Below are positions 1-7,585 of a stretch of 11,636 bases of DNA, piece after piece. The position numbers were made by a program, and so were the translations under genes. Every line of letters starts with the position of its first letter. Positions within the stretch are counted from its first letter, which is position 1. Source of the stretch: Vulcanimicrobiia bacterium (GTDB lineage Bacteria > Eremiobacterota > Eremiobacteria > Baltobacterales > Baltobacteraceae). The notes beneath the pieces are model-generated. The model searched no databases, was not told the origin of the DNA, and was given only the letters and a program-made list of their open reading frames with translations. The stretch is taken from contig JAMXLG010000377.1 in the NCBI GenBank assembly GCA_024281135.1, positions 1-11,636 of the forward strand. The letters are read 5' to 3'.

Positions 1-528
1 GCGAAGGTTCGCGATTGCCGTCTTTGTCCACGCGATATCCGCCTGCACTTTCTGCGTTGCATGCGTCATCGCGAGCAACGCGGCGCCGCTGCGTTCTTCC
101 GGCTTCCCGTAGAGTCGCACAAGGCGCTTTTCTTGGGCGGCGAGCGCTGCTAGACGCTGCGTCAGAAACGCCCGCGCGCGATCGCGTGAAAACTGCCCGA
201 GAAGCACACACGCAACTTCGAACGTTGGATCGGGAATCTGCGGATCGTTGAAGACCGTGGCCATCACGCTCTCGAATCGGCGTCGCCCGCTCGGTGCTAG
301 AGCGTAGACGGTTTTCGTCTTTCGCGGACCACGCTTCGCAGCTTCCGATCGAGCAACCACCATGCCACGTTGCTCGAGGTGCGTAAGCTGTTCGTAGATA
401 TTTCCGCGCGCGAGCGCCCGATACAGCGGGCCATGCATTTTCACCGAGCGCGTGAGGTCGTAGGCGGAAAGCGGACCGCGCCGCAATATGCCGAGAATCA
501 GAAGTTCGCGCCCGGCGTCAAGTGCCAT
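1..528 (-). CDS. PadR-family transcriptional regulator (3' end cut by window edge)
   Basis: This is an open frame of 176 codons read from an ATG at 528 to the left edge with no stop, so the C-terminus is missing. Residues about 5-85 look like a PadR winged helix-turn-helix: a hydrophobic first helix (ELLILGILRRGPLSAYDL), a recognition segment (NIYEQLTHLEQRGMV, 43-57), then a basic wing (KRGPRKTKTVYALAPSGRRRF) typical of the family. The remainder (about 100-176) is helical and fits the PadR C-terminal dimerisation region. The family usually represses neighbouring genes in response to small molecules; no ligand can be inferred. Its ATG lies inside the last codons of the upstream glycosyltransferase gene, an 11-base overlap, so the two are probably co-transcribed and translationally coupled. 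Family assignment is fairly secure; the target is unknown. Confidence 0.82.
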   Translation of the reverse strand, partial: MALDAGRELLILGILRRGPLSAYDLTRSVKMHGPLYRALARGNIYEQLTHLEQRGMVVARSEAAKRGPRKTKTVYALAPSGRRRFESVMATVFNDPQIPDPTFEVACVLLGQFSRDRARAFLTQRLAALAAQEKRLVRLYGKPEERSGAALLAMTHATQKVQADIAWTKTAIANLR

Positions 529-2170
529 TGCACAGTGGACCGTCGATGAGATAGAGCGCGCCGCTGCCGTTCGTGTGGATCAGGCGACGCGGACGTCCGT
601 ACGTGGGATGGAGGTCGGGCCGGTCTTTCGGCGCGACAAGCCACACACGCTTGTGCGTGCAGATCACGCTGCGCGCCGGTACCCCTTCATCACTCGATTT
701 TGCATCCGGCGGGGCGAGCGTATAGAGGGGCGGCATCGTATAGAACAAGAGCGCGTTGGCTCCGCGGAAGCCTTGAATGGCGACGACGTCTCCCGGTTGT
801 CGCCGCTCATCGATGATGCGTGCAAAATCAGGAACCGGCTTGAATTGCTCGGCGTGCGGTAATGCAACGATCGCAAGTATGTCCACGGCAATGAGTGTCG
901 CAGCGGCGAGTGCGTAGGGTGCCAGTGCCATCGTCGAGCGCCGCAGGAGCAACAGCGTCGTAATCAGCGAACCGACGAAGATCGATAGCCCCATTTCGAT
1001 CAAGTCCGGTGCGACGCTCAGCGCCGAAGCCGTCAATTTATTATCGCGAACGAATAGCACGATCGCAATCGCGCACATCCCGATGAAAATCGGAACGCTC
1101 GCTGCCGAGACCACGATCGAGCGGCTTGCGCCCTTGCGCAGCACCGCATCGAAATAGAGGGCAACCATGAGCGCGAGAGCCGGCAATTCGAGCGCGATGT
1201 AGTTCGGGAGTTTCGTCTTCGCAAAGCTGAAGAAGACGAACGGGACAATGATCCAAACGAAAGCGAGGCGCCACAGGCGCGTGATATTGTTCGGCGTCGC
1301 TGATGAGCGAAGCGAGCGGATGCCGTAGACGATCGACATCGGCAGAAACGCGATCCACGGGAAAAATCCAAGAATAATGACCGGAAGGTAATACCACACC
1401 GGGCCGGCTTGATTTTCGATGACGCCCGTATAGCGTCCAATGGTGTAATGACCGATGAGCCGGATCAGCGCAGACGGACCGGAATGAACGCCGATTGCAA
1501 TCAGCCACGGCGCAATGATGAGAGCATAGGCCAGCAATCCGCCGATCCAGCCGCGCGCCTTCGGAAGATGCGTCGGCTCTTCACGACTGTTCCACGCGGC
1601 GAAAGCCACGATGACGAGCAGCGCAACGACGGGTGCAACCGGTCCCTTTGCGAGAAATCCGAAACCTGCTGCGATCCATCCGTAAATGAAGTACCGGTTG
1701 CGCCCGGTCTCGAGCGAGCGGAACCACCAAAAGACGGCCAATGCAACCGCGAGATCGAGAAGTGCGTCCATGATCGCGAGCCGTCCGATCACGGCTTGCA
1801 TCAAGCAACTCGAAAGGACGATGCTCGCGTAGATGCCGATGCGCGTGCCTGCCTGGCGAGCAACGGCGTAGCCCGTCATCGCGCCCATGAGAATTGTCGC
1901 AAGCGCGGAGGGCAGGCGCAGAGCGAACGTCGAGAGACCGAAGGCCTTCACGAACAGCGCGGCAATCCAAAAGTAGAGAGGCGGCTGAACGAACCACGGG
2001 GCGGTGTTGAGATGCATGACCACCCAGTCATGCGTCAAGAGCACCTCACGAGCGACCTCCCCGTAGGCGGTTTCACTGTTGTCCCAAAGCGTGCCAACGC
2101 CCAGGCCGGGAAGCGTGATAAGCGCTGCGATAATGGCACCGACAAAAGCCGCACGCGCGGGTCTCTCCAT
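518..2170 (-). CDS. ArnT/PMT-like membrane glycosyltransferase (GT-C fold)
   Basis: This 550-residue protein probably transfers a sugar from a polyprenyl-phosphate carrier to a lipid or protein at the outer face of the cytoplasmic membrane. Many hydrophobic segments span residues about 8-435, followed by a soluble tail of about 115 residues. The first periplasmic loop has the GT-C signature: D30 and E33 in WDNSETAYGEVARE, then DWVVMHLN and QPPLYFW (62-68). A second acidic residue, D135 in LAIMDALLD, matches the conserved Asp of the ArnT/PMT families. FAKTKLPNYI (316-325) resembles the KxKLPxY loop of ArnT. Length matches the family. The start is the ATG at 2170, which has no obvious ribosome binding site. 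The donor and acceptor sugars cannot be read from sequence, and ArnT itself (lipid A modification) should not be assumed. It is transcribed away from the tetrapyrrole operon, with the PadR gene downstream. Confidence 0.85.
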   Translation of the reverse strand: MERPARAAFVGAIIAALITLPGLGVGTLWDNSETAYGEVAREVLLTHDWVVMHLNTAPWFVQPPLYFWIAALFVKAFGLSTFALRLPSALATILMGAMTGYAVARQAGTRIGIYASIVLSSCLMQAVIGRLAIMDALLDLAVALAVFWWFRSLETGRNRYFIYGWIAAGFGFLAKGPVAPVVALLVIVAFAAWNSREEPTHLPKARGWIGGLLAYALIIAPWLIAIGVHSGPSALIRLIGHYTIGRYTGVIENQAGPVWYYLPVIILGFFPWIAFLPMSIVYGIRSLRSSATPNNITRLWRLAFVWIIVPFVFFSFAKTKLPNYIALELPALALMVALYFDAVLRKGASRSIVVSAASVPIFIGMCAIAIVLFVRDNKLTASALSVAPDLIEMGLSIFVGSLITTLLLLRRSTMALAPYALAAATLIAVDILAIVALPHAEQFKPVPDFARIIDERRQPGDVVAIQGFRGANALLFYTMPPLYTLAPPDAKSSDEGVPARSVICTHKRVWLVAPKDRPDLHPTYGRPRRLIHTNGSGALYLIDGPLCNGT

Positions 2171-2218
2171 ATAGCCGGACGGTTTTTGGCACGACTATGC
2201 GGAATTCATCCGAAACCC
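2171..2218. promoter_or_regulatory. 48-base divergent intergenic region, presumed bidirectional promoter
   Basis: This gap separates the start codons of the glycosyltransferase (minus) and the tetrapyrrole fusion gene (plus), so promoters for both units should lie here or within the opposing coding region. By eye I find no convincing -35/-10 pair on either strand; TATGCG at 2196-2201 is the best -10-like match for the plus strand and lacks a partner box at the right distance. No Shine-Dalgarno motif precedes either ATG, which would allow leaderless or near-leaderless transcripts. The assignment is positional, not motif based. Confidence 0.4.
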
Positions 2219-4108
2219 ATGCTCCCGATTGCCTTGCGCTGTGATGGCCGCCGCGCGCTCGTCGTTGGCGGTGGAGACGTCGCCCTGCGCAAAGCCGAAG
2301 CGCTCCTTGACGCCGGCTTGCTGCTTCACGTGGTCGCACCGTCCATTGACGTGCGGCTTCGCACGCTGGTCGAGGTCCGCGGCGGACGCTGCATCGAGCG
2401 AGCATACTCAGCCGGTGATCTCGAGGATATGGATCTCGTGATCGCGGCGACCGACGATGACGCGGTCAACGCTGCAGTCGCGGCGGATGCGCGCGTTGCG
2501 CGAGTGCTCTCGTGTGATGCGAGCGATTCGAATCGCGGCGACTTCACGATGCAGGCAACGGTTCGCGTCGGCGACTTAACGTTCAGTATCGATTCCGGCG
2601 GCAGCACGCCGGCGTTTTCGAAACGTCTTGCGCGCGAAGTGAGCGAACGTTTTGGGCCGGAGTACGACGCGGCAGCGCGCACTCTCGCGCGCATGCGAAC
2701 CTACGCGCGCGCGGTCTTGGATGCCGATGAACGGGCGGAGGTCATGCGAGTGATGGCAGAACGGCCGATCGGCGAACTCGCGAAGATGAATCCCATCGAA
2801 GCGGAGCACGTGCTCGAAGAAGCGGTTGCGCGCATCCGAACAGGCGGATCGCATACGGAAACTCATAGCGTCGTATGCGCAACGCGCGGAAGTGCGCTCG
2901 CGATGACGCAGAGCCGTTACGTTGCTGCGCGCCTAGCGGAACGCGGTGTTGCAACGACGATGCTCAACGTGACGACAACCGGCGATCGCGTGCAGGACCG
3001 TCCGATCGCTGCAATCGGCAGCGTCAACGTCTGGGTCAAAGAACTGGAACTCGCATTGCACGACGGACGCGCAAACTACGCCGTTCATTCTTGCAAAGAT
3101 CTTCCGGGTGTTCTCCCCCCGGATATGATGCTCGCCGCCATTTCGCAGCGCGAAGATTCCCGCGACGCATTCTGCAGCGAACGCTTTGCGCGGTTCGAAG
3201 AATTGCCGAGCGGCGCGATTGTCGGAACGTCGAGTTTGCGTCGTCGCGCGTTGCTCCAAGCGCAGCGTCCCGATCTTCGGTATGAAGACGTGCGCGGAAA
3301 CGTGGATACGCGGTTGCGAAAACTGCGCGAAGGCCAATATGACGCGATCGTTCTCGCAATGGCGGGGCTCAATCGTTTGAATCTTCACGCGACGTACACG
3401 GTGCCGTTTGCGCCCGACGTCATCGTTCCGGCCGTGGGTCAAGGCGCGCTCGCAGTCGAAATGCGGGTTGGAGACGATGGGCTAGCCGCCCAGCTCCGCG
3501 AAGCCGTGAACGACGAGGAGACCGAAACGTGCGTCGTAGCCGAACGCGCCGCATTGCGCGAGTTGCGCGCAGGTTGTAACGCACCTTTGGGGATTCACGC
3601 TCGTATCCTCGACGGACGCTTGATCGTCGACGGTGCGTATGCGCTCGTCGATCGAAATACCGTTCTTCGCGAACGCGTGACGAGCGACGTGTCGCTCCGC
3701 GACGCGCGCGGCGCGGGCATCGAACTCGCGCAGTTGTTGATTGAAGCGCTCGAGCGCACTCGTCCAAAATTCGTCGTGCTGCCTCGCACGCAAGATCGTC
3801 CCAGTCGCATCGCAGCGGAATTGCGCGTTCGCGGCGTCGAGGTGGTGGAAGTTCGCGACGGCGAGCGTGGGCCGGATCCGCAGGAGCGCATTCCGGATTT
3901 ACTCGTGTTTCCATCCAGTGGATCGGTCGATGCGGCACGCGAGTATTTGCACTTGCTACGGCGCCACGAGCGCCGTCCTCGCGTCGCCGCGATGGGGCCG
4001 CAATCCGGTGCGGCCGCGCGCGAAGCGGGATTTGAACCTGACATCGTTTCCGGCGAAGCGTCGATCGATGCATTTGTCGCCATGATCGCGGAGCACCTCG
4101 ACCGATGA
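2219..4108 (+). CDS. hemC: Fusion: precorrin-2 dehydrogenase - hydroxymethylbilane synthase (HemC) - half HemD-like domain
   Basis: A 629-residue, three-part protein. Residues 1-210 match the CysG-N/Met8/SirC precorrin-2 dehydrogenase: NAD motif [19 protein letters not shown] (15-33), ATDDDAVN (77-84), D100 where CysG has its catalytic Asp104, and [20 protein letters not shown] SxGGxxP (125-131). Residues 217-512 are a full porphobilinogen deaminase: [11 protein letters not shown] (221-231), KELELAL (274-280), HSCKDLPG with K293-D294, GTSSLRRR (336-343), [19 protein letters not shown], and C453 in GCNAPLG, the site that carries the dipyrromethane cofactor. Residues 517-629 resemble one half of uroporphyrinogen III synthase ([56 protein letters not shown]). 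Both main active sites look intact. The ATG at 2219 is chosen because the frame upstream is antisense to the glycosyltransferase; the dehydrogenase domain begins right at this ATG. It overlaps hemB by 4 bases (ATGA). Confidence 0.9.
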   Translation: MLPIALRCDGRRALVVGGGDVALRKAEALLDAGLLLHVVAPSIDVRLRTLVEVRGGRCIERAYSAGDLEDMDLVIAATDDDAVNAAVAADARVARVLSCDASDSNRGDFTMQATVRVGDLTFSIDSGGSTPAFSKRLAREVSERFGPEYDAAARTLARMRTYARAVLDADERAEVMRVMAERPIGELAKMNPIEAEHVLEEAVARIRTGGSHTETHSVVCATRGSALAMTQSRYVAARLAERGVATTMLNVTTTGDRVQDRPIAAIGSVNVWVKELELALHDGRANYAVHSCKDLPGVLPPDMMLAAISQREDSRDAFCSERFARFEELPSGAIVGTSSLRRRALLQAQRPDLRYEDVRGNVDTRLRKLREGQYDAIVLAMAGLNRLNLHATYTVPFAPDVIVPAVGQGALAVEMRVGDDGLAAQLREAVNDEETETCVVAERAALRELRAGCNAPLGIHARILDGRLIVDGAYALVDRNTVLRERVTSDVSLRDARGAGIELAQLLIEALERTRPKFVVLPRTQDRPSRIAAELRVRGVEVVEVRDGERGPDPQERIPDLLVFPSSGSVDAAREYLHLLRRHERRPRVAAMGPQSGAAAREAGFEPDIVSGEASIDAFVAMIAEHLDR

Positions 4109-5073
4109 ATATCCGCCCCCGCCGCTTGCGCCGTACGCCGGTAGTGCGTTCGCTCGTGCGCGAACATCACGTGCGCATCGACCGCCTCGTGCAACCACTC
4201 TTCGTGGTCGCACGTTCGTCGGACGCTGGTCCCATTTCGTCGATGCCCGGCGTTTCACGCCTTACGGTCGATGGAGTGGTTGCGGAAGCGCGCGAACTCT
4301 TCGCGCTCGGCGTGCGCAGCGTACTGCTCTTTGGGATCCCGGAATTCAAAGATGCGGTCGCTTCGAGCAACTACGATCCAAACGGCGTCGTGCAAGCGAC
4401 GATTCGCGCAATCAAAGCGGCGTTGCCCGAGATGTACGTCGTCGCCGATCTCTGCAATTGCGAATACACCGATCACGGCCACTGCGGGATCGTCAACGAA
4501 CGTGGCGACGTCGACAACGATGCAACCGTTGCGCTGCTCGTGCGAACGGCGGTCACCTACGCGGAAGCCGGCGTCGACGTCATCGCACCCTCCGACATGA
4601 TGGACGGCCGCGTCGAAGCGATTCGCAGCGCCCTCGACGCCCGCTCGTTCGAAGATGTCGCAATCATGGCATACAGCGCGAAGTACGCCTCGGCATTCTA
4701 CGGCCCGTTCCGTGAAGCAGCCGACTCCACGCCGCAGTTCGGCGATCGCCGCACGTATCAAATGGATCCGCCGAACGCGCGCGAGGCGCTGCGCGAAATG
4801 GCGCTCGATATTGAAGAAGGCGCCGATTTCATCATGGTGAAGCCCGGCCTTCCGTATCTCGATATCGTTCGCGCGGCCCGAGAGAACTTTGACGTTCCGA
4901 TCGCCGTTTATAATGTAAGCGGAGAGTACTCGATGGTGCAGGCCGCGATTGCGAACGGATGGCTCGAGGCGGAACGCACGGTCGACGAATTGCTGGTTTC
5001 CTTTGTTCGCGCGGGTGCGGACGTCATCATCACATACTTTGCGAAGGAGTATGCGAAGCGTCATGACGGCTGA
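4105..5073 (+). CDS. hemB: Delta-aminolevulinic acid dehydratase (porphobilinogen synthase)
   Basis: A cytosolic enzyme condensing two 5-aminolevulinates into porphobilinogen, the HemC substrate; 322 residues, normal length. The Schiff-base lysines are K193 in [17 protein letters not shown] and K246 in [11 protein letters not shown]. The metal site [14 protein letters not shown] keeps all three cysteines (C117, C119, C127), so this is the zinc-dependent type rather than the Asp-rich magnesium type. [14 protein letters not shown] and the NVSGEYSM segment (270-277) are further family hallmarks. The ATG overlaps the TGA of the upstream fusion gene as ATGA, and GGAG at 4090-4093 could serve as a distant ribosome binding site. 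The next gene, mobA, begins within its last codons. Assignment is essentially certain. Confidence 0.97.
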   Translation: MNIRPRRLRRTPVVRSLVREHHVRIDRLVQPLFVVARSSDAGPISSMPGVSRLTVDGVVAEARELFALGVRSVLLFGIPEFKDAVASSNYDPNGVVQATIRAIKAALPEMYVVADLCNCEYTDHGHCGIVNERGDVDNDATVALLVRTAVTYAEAGVDVIAPSDMMDGRVEAIRSALDARSFEDVAIMAYSAKYASAFYGPFREAADSTPQFGDRRTYQMDPPNAREALREMALDIEEGADFIMVKPGLPYLDIVRAARENFDVPIAVYNVSGEYSMVQAAIANGWLEAERTVDELLVSFVRAGADVIITYFAKEYAKRHDG

Positions 5074-5632
5074 TGATGTCACGACGGTTATCCTTGCCGG
5101 TGGACGCGCCACGCGTCTTCCCGGAAAACTTGAATTGAATGTCGGTGGAGAACCACTGCTCGCGCGCGTGTATCATCAGCTGCGAGAGGCTGCTCCCATA
5201 GTCATCGCAGGCGCCGGCAGTTTCTCGCCGGAACTCGATGCCGCGCTCGACTGTCCGATCATCGTCGACCGGTGGCCCGGACGCGGACCGCTAGCGGGTT
5301 TGCTCTCCGCGTGCAGCGAGCTCGGGTCGCCGTGGATTTTTGCCGTTGCCGGCGACGCACCGCATGTCACGCCGCACGTGTTGAAGACGCTCCTCGAAGC
5401 ACGTCACGAACGCGATGAAGCGGTGGTAAGCGAACACGACGGGGAACTCGAACCGCTCGCGTCGCTGTACCGGCGCGAAGCGCTGGAACGCGAAGGCCAC
5501 AACGTCCTTCGTGACGGCAAGGCGTCGATGCACGCCTTACTCGATCGCCTTGATGTGCGGCGCGTCCCGATGCCTGCCGATTATTTTCTAAACATCAACA
5601 CCGCCGCTGACTTGGATGCGGCTCAAAGGTAA
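5063..5632 (+). CDS. mobA: Molybdenum cofactor guanylyltransferase (MobA-like nucleotidyltransferase)
   Basis: A 189-residue Rossmann-like nucleotidyltransferase of the MobA family, which attaches GMP from GTP to molybdopterin-molybdenum to form the bis-MGD cofactor. Seen: LAGG (11-14) with R18 and K22 in the nucleotide loop, [16 protein letters not shown] (68-83), the metal-binding Asp in GDAP (D98; most relatives have DxP), [12 protein letters not shown] (130-141), and the C-terminal [10 protein letters not shown] (175-184). The loop RLPGK is one residue shorter between Arg and Lys than the usual RMGxxK, so a related nucleotidyltransferase specificity is possible. The start is ambiguous: AAGGAG at 5044-5049 sits 1 base before an ATG at 5051 and 13 before the ATG at 5063. 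I prefer 5063, where the conserved domain follows at once. It overlaps the hemB 3' end by 11 bases. Confidence 0.82.
   Translation: MTADDVTTVILAGGRATRLPGKLELNVGGEPLLARVYHQLREAAPIVIAGAGSFSPELDAALDCPIIVDRWPGRGPLAGLLSACSELGSPWIFAVAGDAPHVTPHVLKTLLEARHERDEAVVSEHDGELEPLASLYRREALEREGHNVLRDGKASMHALLDRLDVRRVPMPADYFLNINTAADLDAAQR
5625..5630 (+). promoter_or_regulatory. Ribosome binding site of hemL
   Basis: AAAGGT lies across the last codons of mobA, 5 bases before the GTG at 5636. It supports GTG as the hemL start, since no ATG fits the conserved N-terminus of the protein. Confidence 0.6.
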
Positions 5633-5635
5633 TAC

Positions 5636-6943
5636 GTGAAGTTCGAACGTTCAATCTCGGGTTTCGCCCGCGCGAAAAACGTCATTCCGGGCGGCGTGAA
5701 TTCATCCGTACGCGCGTTTAAAGCCGTCGGTGGTTCACCTGTTTTCATGAAGAGCGGCGCCGGTGCGACGATCACGGACATAGACGACAACGAATTCATC
5801 GATTACGTGCTCTCGTGGGGACCGTTGATTCTCGGACATGCGCATCCCGCGGTGGTGAAAGCGATTCAAAACGCCGCAGCGCGCGGAAGTTCATTCGGTA
5901 CGCCGACTGAAGCTGAGAGCGAACTCGCCGAATTGATCGTTGCGATGGTTCCCAGTGTCGAGCGCGTGCGCTTCACGTCGAGCGGAACCGAAGCAACGAT
6001 GAACGCGATTCGCCTCGCACGCGGCTACACGCGTCGCGAACGCATTATCAAATTCGCCGGTTGCTACCACGGCGCAGCGGACGCGTTTCTCATCTCCGCC
6101 GGATCGAGCGCGTTAACGCTCGGCGTTCCGAACTCGCCCGGTATTCCGAGAAGCACGGCATCGGAGACGATCATCGTTCCGTTCAACGACGAAGCGGCGC
6201 TCGCTGACGCATTCGAACGGTACGGCAATGAGATTGCTGCGCTCATTGTCGAGCCATACGTTGGCAACATGGGACTCGTGCTGCCGGAAGACGGCTACTT
6301 GCAGCGTGTGCGCGACTTATGCACGCAGCATCGCGCGCTGTTGATCTTCGATGAAGTCATGACGGGTTTTCGGGTTGCGCGCGGTGGCGTGCAAGAACGC
6401 ACCGGGATTATGCCCGATCTTACGACGCTCGGCAAAGTCATCGGCGGTGGTCTTCCGGTCGGCGCATTCGGCGGCCGCGCGGAAATCATGAACTATCTCA
6501 CGCCCGAAGGACCCGTGTTCCACGCGGGCACGCTTTCGGGGAATCCGCTTGCGATGGCGGCGGGTATCGCGACGTTGAAGTTCGTGCGCGACGACAACAC
6601 GCTGTACGACCGCCTCGAGGTGCTGACGAAACTCCTCACCGACGGGCTCCATGAGATTTTCTCGAAACACGAGGTGCCGCATACCACTGCGTACGCCGGT
6701 TCGATGTTCGGGTTTTTCTTTAACGACGGCCCGGTGCGCGATTTAGAGTGTGCCATGAAGTCGGACACGGCACTCTACGCGAAGTACTTTCACGCGATGC
6801 TCGAACGCGGCGTCTACCTTGCTCCCTCACAGTTCGAGGCCGGCTTCGTCTCGAGCGCCCACACCACGCGCGATATCGAGCGCACGCTTGCTGCCGCCGA
6901 TGCGAGCCTCTCGGAAATCCGCACGAGGGTTGGCACGATCTAG
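5636..6943 (+). CDS. hemL: Glutamate-1-semialdehyde 2,1-aminomutase
   Basis: A PLP enzyme that converts glutamate-1-semialdehyde to 5-aminolevulinate, acting directly after HemA. 435 residues, the usual length. N-terminal IPGGVNSSVRAF and the WGPLILGHAHP loop (61-71) are diagnostic for HemL among class III aminotransferases. SSGTEATMNAIRLARG (115-130), FAGCYHGAADAFL (140-152), IFDEVMTGFR with D239, and LGKVIGGGLPVGAFGG with the PLP lysine K267 are all present, as are HAGTLSGNPLAMAAG (296-310) and SSAHT (406-410) near the C-terminus. GTG start at 5636, only 3 bases after the mobA stop and preceded by a ribosome binding site. Followed without any gap by rex. The function is clear. Confidence 0.97.
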   Translation: MKFERSISGFARAKNVIPGGVNSSVRAFKAVGGSPVFMKSGAGATITDIDDNEFIDYVLSWGPLILGHAHPAVVKAIQNAAARGSSFGTPTEAESELAELIVAMVPSVERVRFTSSGTEATMNAIRLARGYTRRERIIKFAGCYHGAADAFLISAGSSALTLGVPNSPGIPRSTASETIIVPFNDEAALADAFERYGNEIAALIVEPYVGNMGLVLPEDGYLQRVRDLCTQHRALLIFDEVMTGFRVARGGVQERTGIMPDLTTLGKVIGGGLPVGAFGGRAEIMNYLTPEGPVFHAGTLSGNPLAMAAGIATLKFVRDDNTLYDRLEVLTKLLTDGLHEIFSKHEVPHTTAYAGSMFGFFFNDGPVRDLECAMKSDTALYAKYFHAMLERGVYLAPSQFEAGFVSSAHTTRDIERTLAAADASLSEIRTRVGTI

Positions 6944-7585
6944 ATGATCGACCCGGCCATCCCGCGACTCTATGCCTACCATCGGGCGCTGCGCGAGGCG
7001 CAGGCGGCCGGAAAGGTCACAATCACCTCTCACGGGCTTGCGGCGCTGCTTGGCCACTCGATCACGAGCACCCAGATTCGCAAGGATCTCTCGACGCTCG
7101 GCGCACTCGGCCGCCGCGGCCAAGGCTATGCGATTAATCCGCTTGTCGAACAGCTCGCCTGGGTTTTAGGATTGGAACACGATTGGCGCGTCGCGATCGT
7201 TGGCTTCGGCTACTTAGGTCATGCGCTCGCAACCTTTATCACCTCCAGAGAATCTCGATTTAAGATTGCGGCGATTTTTGACCGCGCACGGGACGTCATC
7301 GGAACGGCGTGGCAGGGTATCGTCGTATCGGATATTACGGACATGGAACGCATCGCGCAGGACGCCGGCTGCAATATCGGCGTGATCGCTGTCCCCGCTG
7401 CCGCCGCGCAAGCAAGCGCGCAACGTTTGGCATCTGCAGGCGTTCGAGCAATTCTCAATTTTGCACCGACAACACTCCACTTACGCGCGCCGGTTATCGT
7501 TCGCAACATCGATCTCGCGGGTGAAATGTCGATTCTGACGCACTGGCTGACGGCCATCGATTCGGTCGACGAGGCGCAAGCGTAG
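6944..7585 (+). CDS. rex: Redox-sensing transcriptional repressor Rex
   Basis: A 213-residue DNA-binding repressor that senses the NADH/NAD+ ratio: it binds operators when NADH is low and releases when NADH is high. The N-terminal winged helix (about 5-75) carries IPRLYAYHRAL, the recognition segment TSTQIRKDLSTLG (41-53) and the wing RRGQGYAINPL. The Rossmann domain has GFGYLGHAL (87-95), where Tyr replaces the Asn/Arg more usual in Rex, D113 after the second strand for NADH ribose, VIAVPAAAAQ (147-156), GVRAILNFAP (166-175), and a C-terminal helix for domain swapping. The ATG follows the hemL TAG directly, and the gene runs into hemA, whose GTG shares the last base of its TAG. In Streptomyces coelicolor rex leads a rex-hemACD operon and represses it; the same regulation is inferred here. 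I saw no clear TTGTGAA-N6-TTCACAA operator in the window. Confidence 0.93.
   Translation: MIDPAIPRLYAYHRALREAQAAGKVTITSHGLAALLGHSITSTQIRKDLSTLGALGRRGQGYAINPLVEQLAWVLGLEHDWRVAIVGFGYLGHALATFITSRESRFKIAAIFDRARDVIGTAWQGIVVSDITDMERIAQDAGCNIGVIAVPAAAAQASAQRLASAGVRAILNFAPTTLHLRAPVIVRNIDLAGEMSILTHWLTAIDSVDEAQA

Noticed and set aside
2187..2201. A sigma-54-like element (TTGGCACGACTATGC) in the divergent gap
   Set aside because: The GG and GC dinucleotides are separated by 9 bases, whereas sigma-54 promoters need 10, and there is no room for an activator site outside coding sequence.
1409..2218. A 270-codon plus-strand extension upstream of the dehydrogenase-HemC fusion, in the same frame
   Set aside because: It is antisense to the glycosyltransferase coding sequence, is rich in Arg, Asp and Glu with no recognisable domain, and the dehydrogenase domain begins exactly at the ATG at 2219. 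It is an open frame produced by GC-rich codon bias.
2171..2218. A Rex operator in the operon promoter region
   Set aside because: No match or near match to TTGTGAA-N6-TTCACAA was found by eye on either strand, so Rex control remains an inference from gene context.
5051..5062. The ATG at 5051 as the mobA start
   Set aside because: The AAGGAG motif lies only 1 base upstream, too close for initiation; it adds just four residues before the conserved domain. It cannot be fully excluded.
4255..5112. A 285-codon minus-strand open frame opposite hemB
   Set aside because: hemB on the other strand is unambiguous, and the antisense product has no motifs and an Arg/His-rich composition typical of shadow frames.
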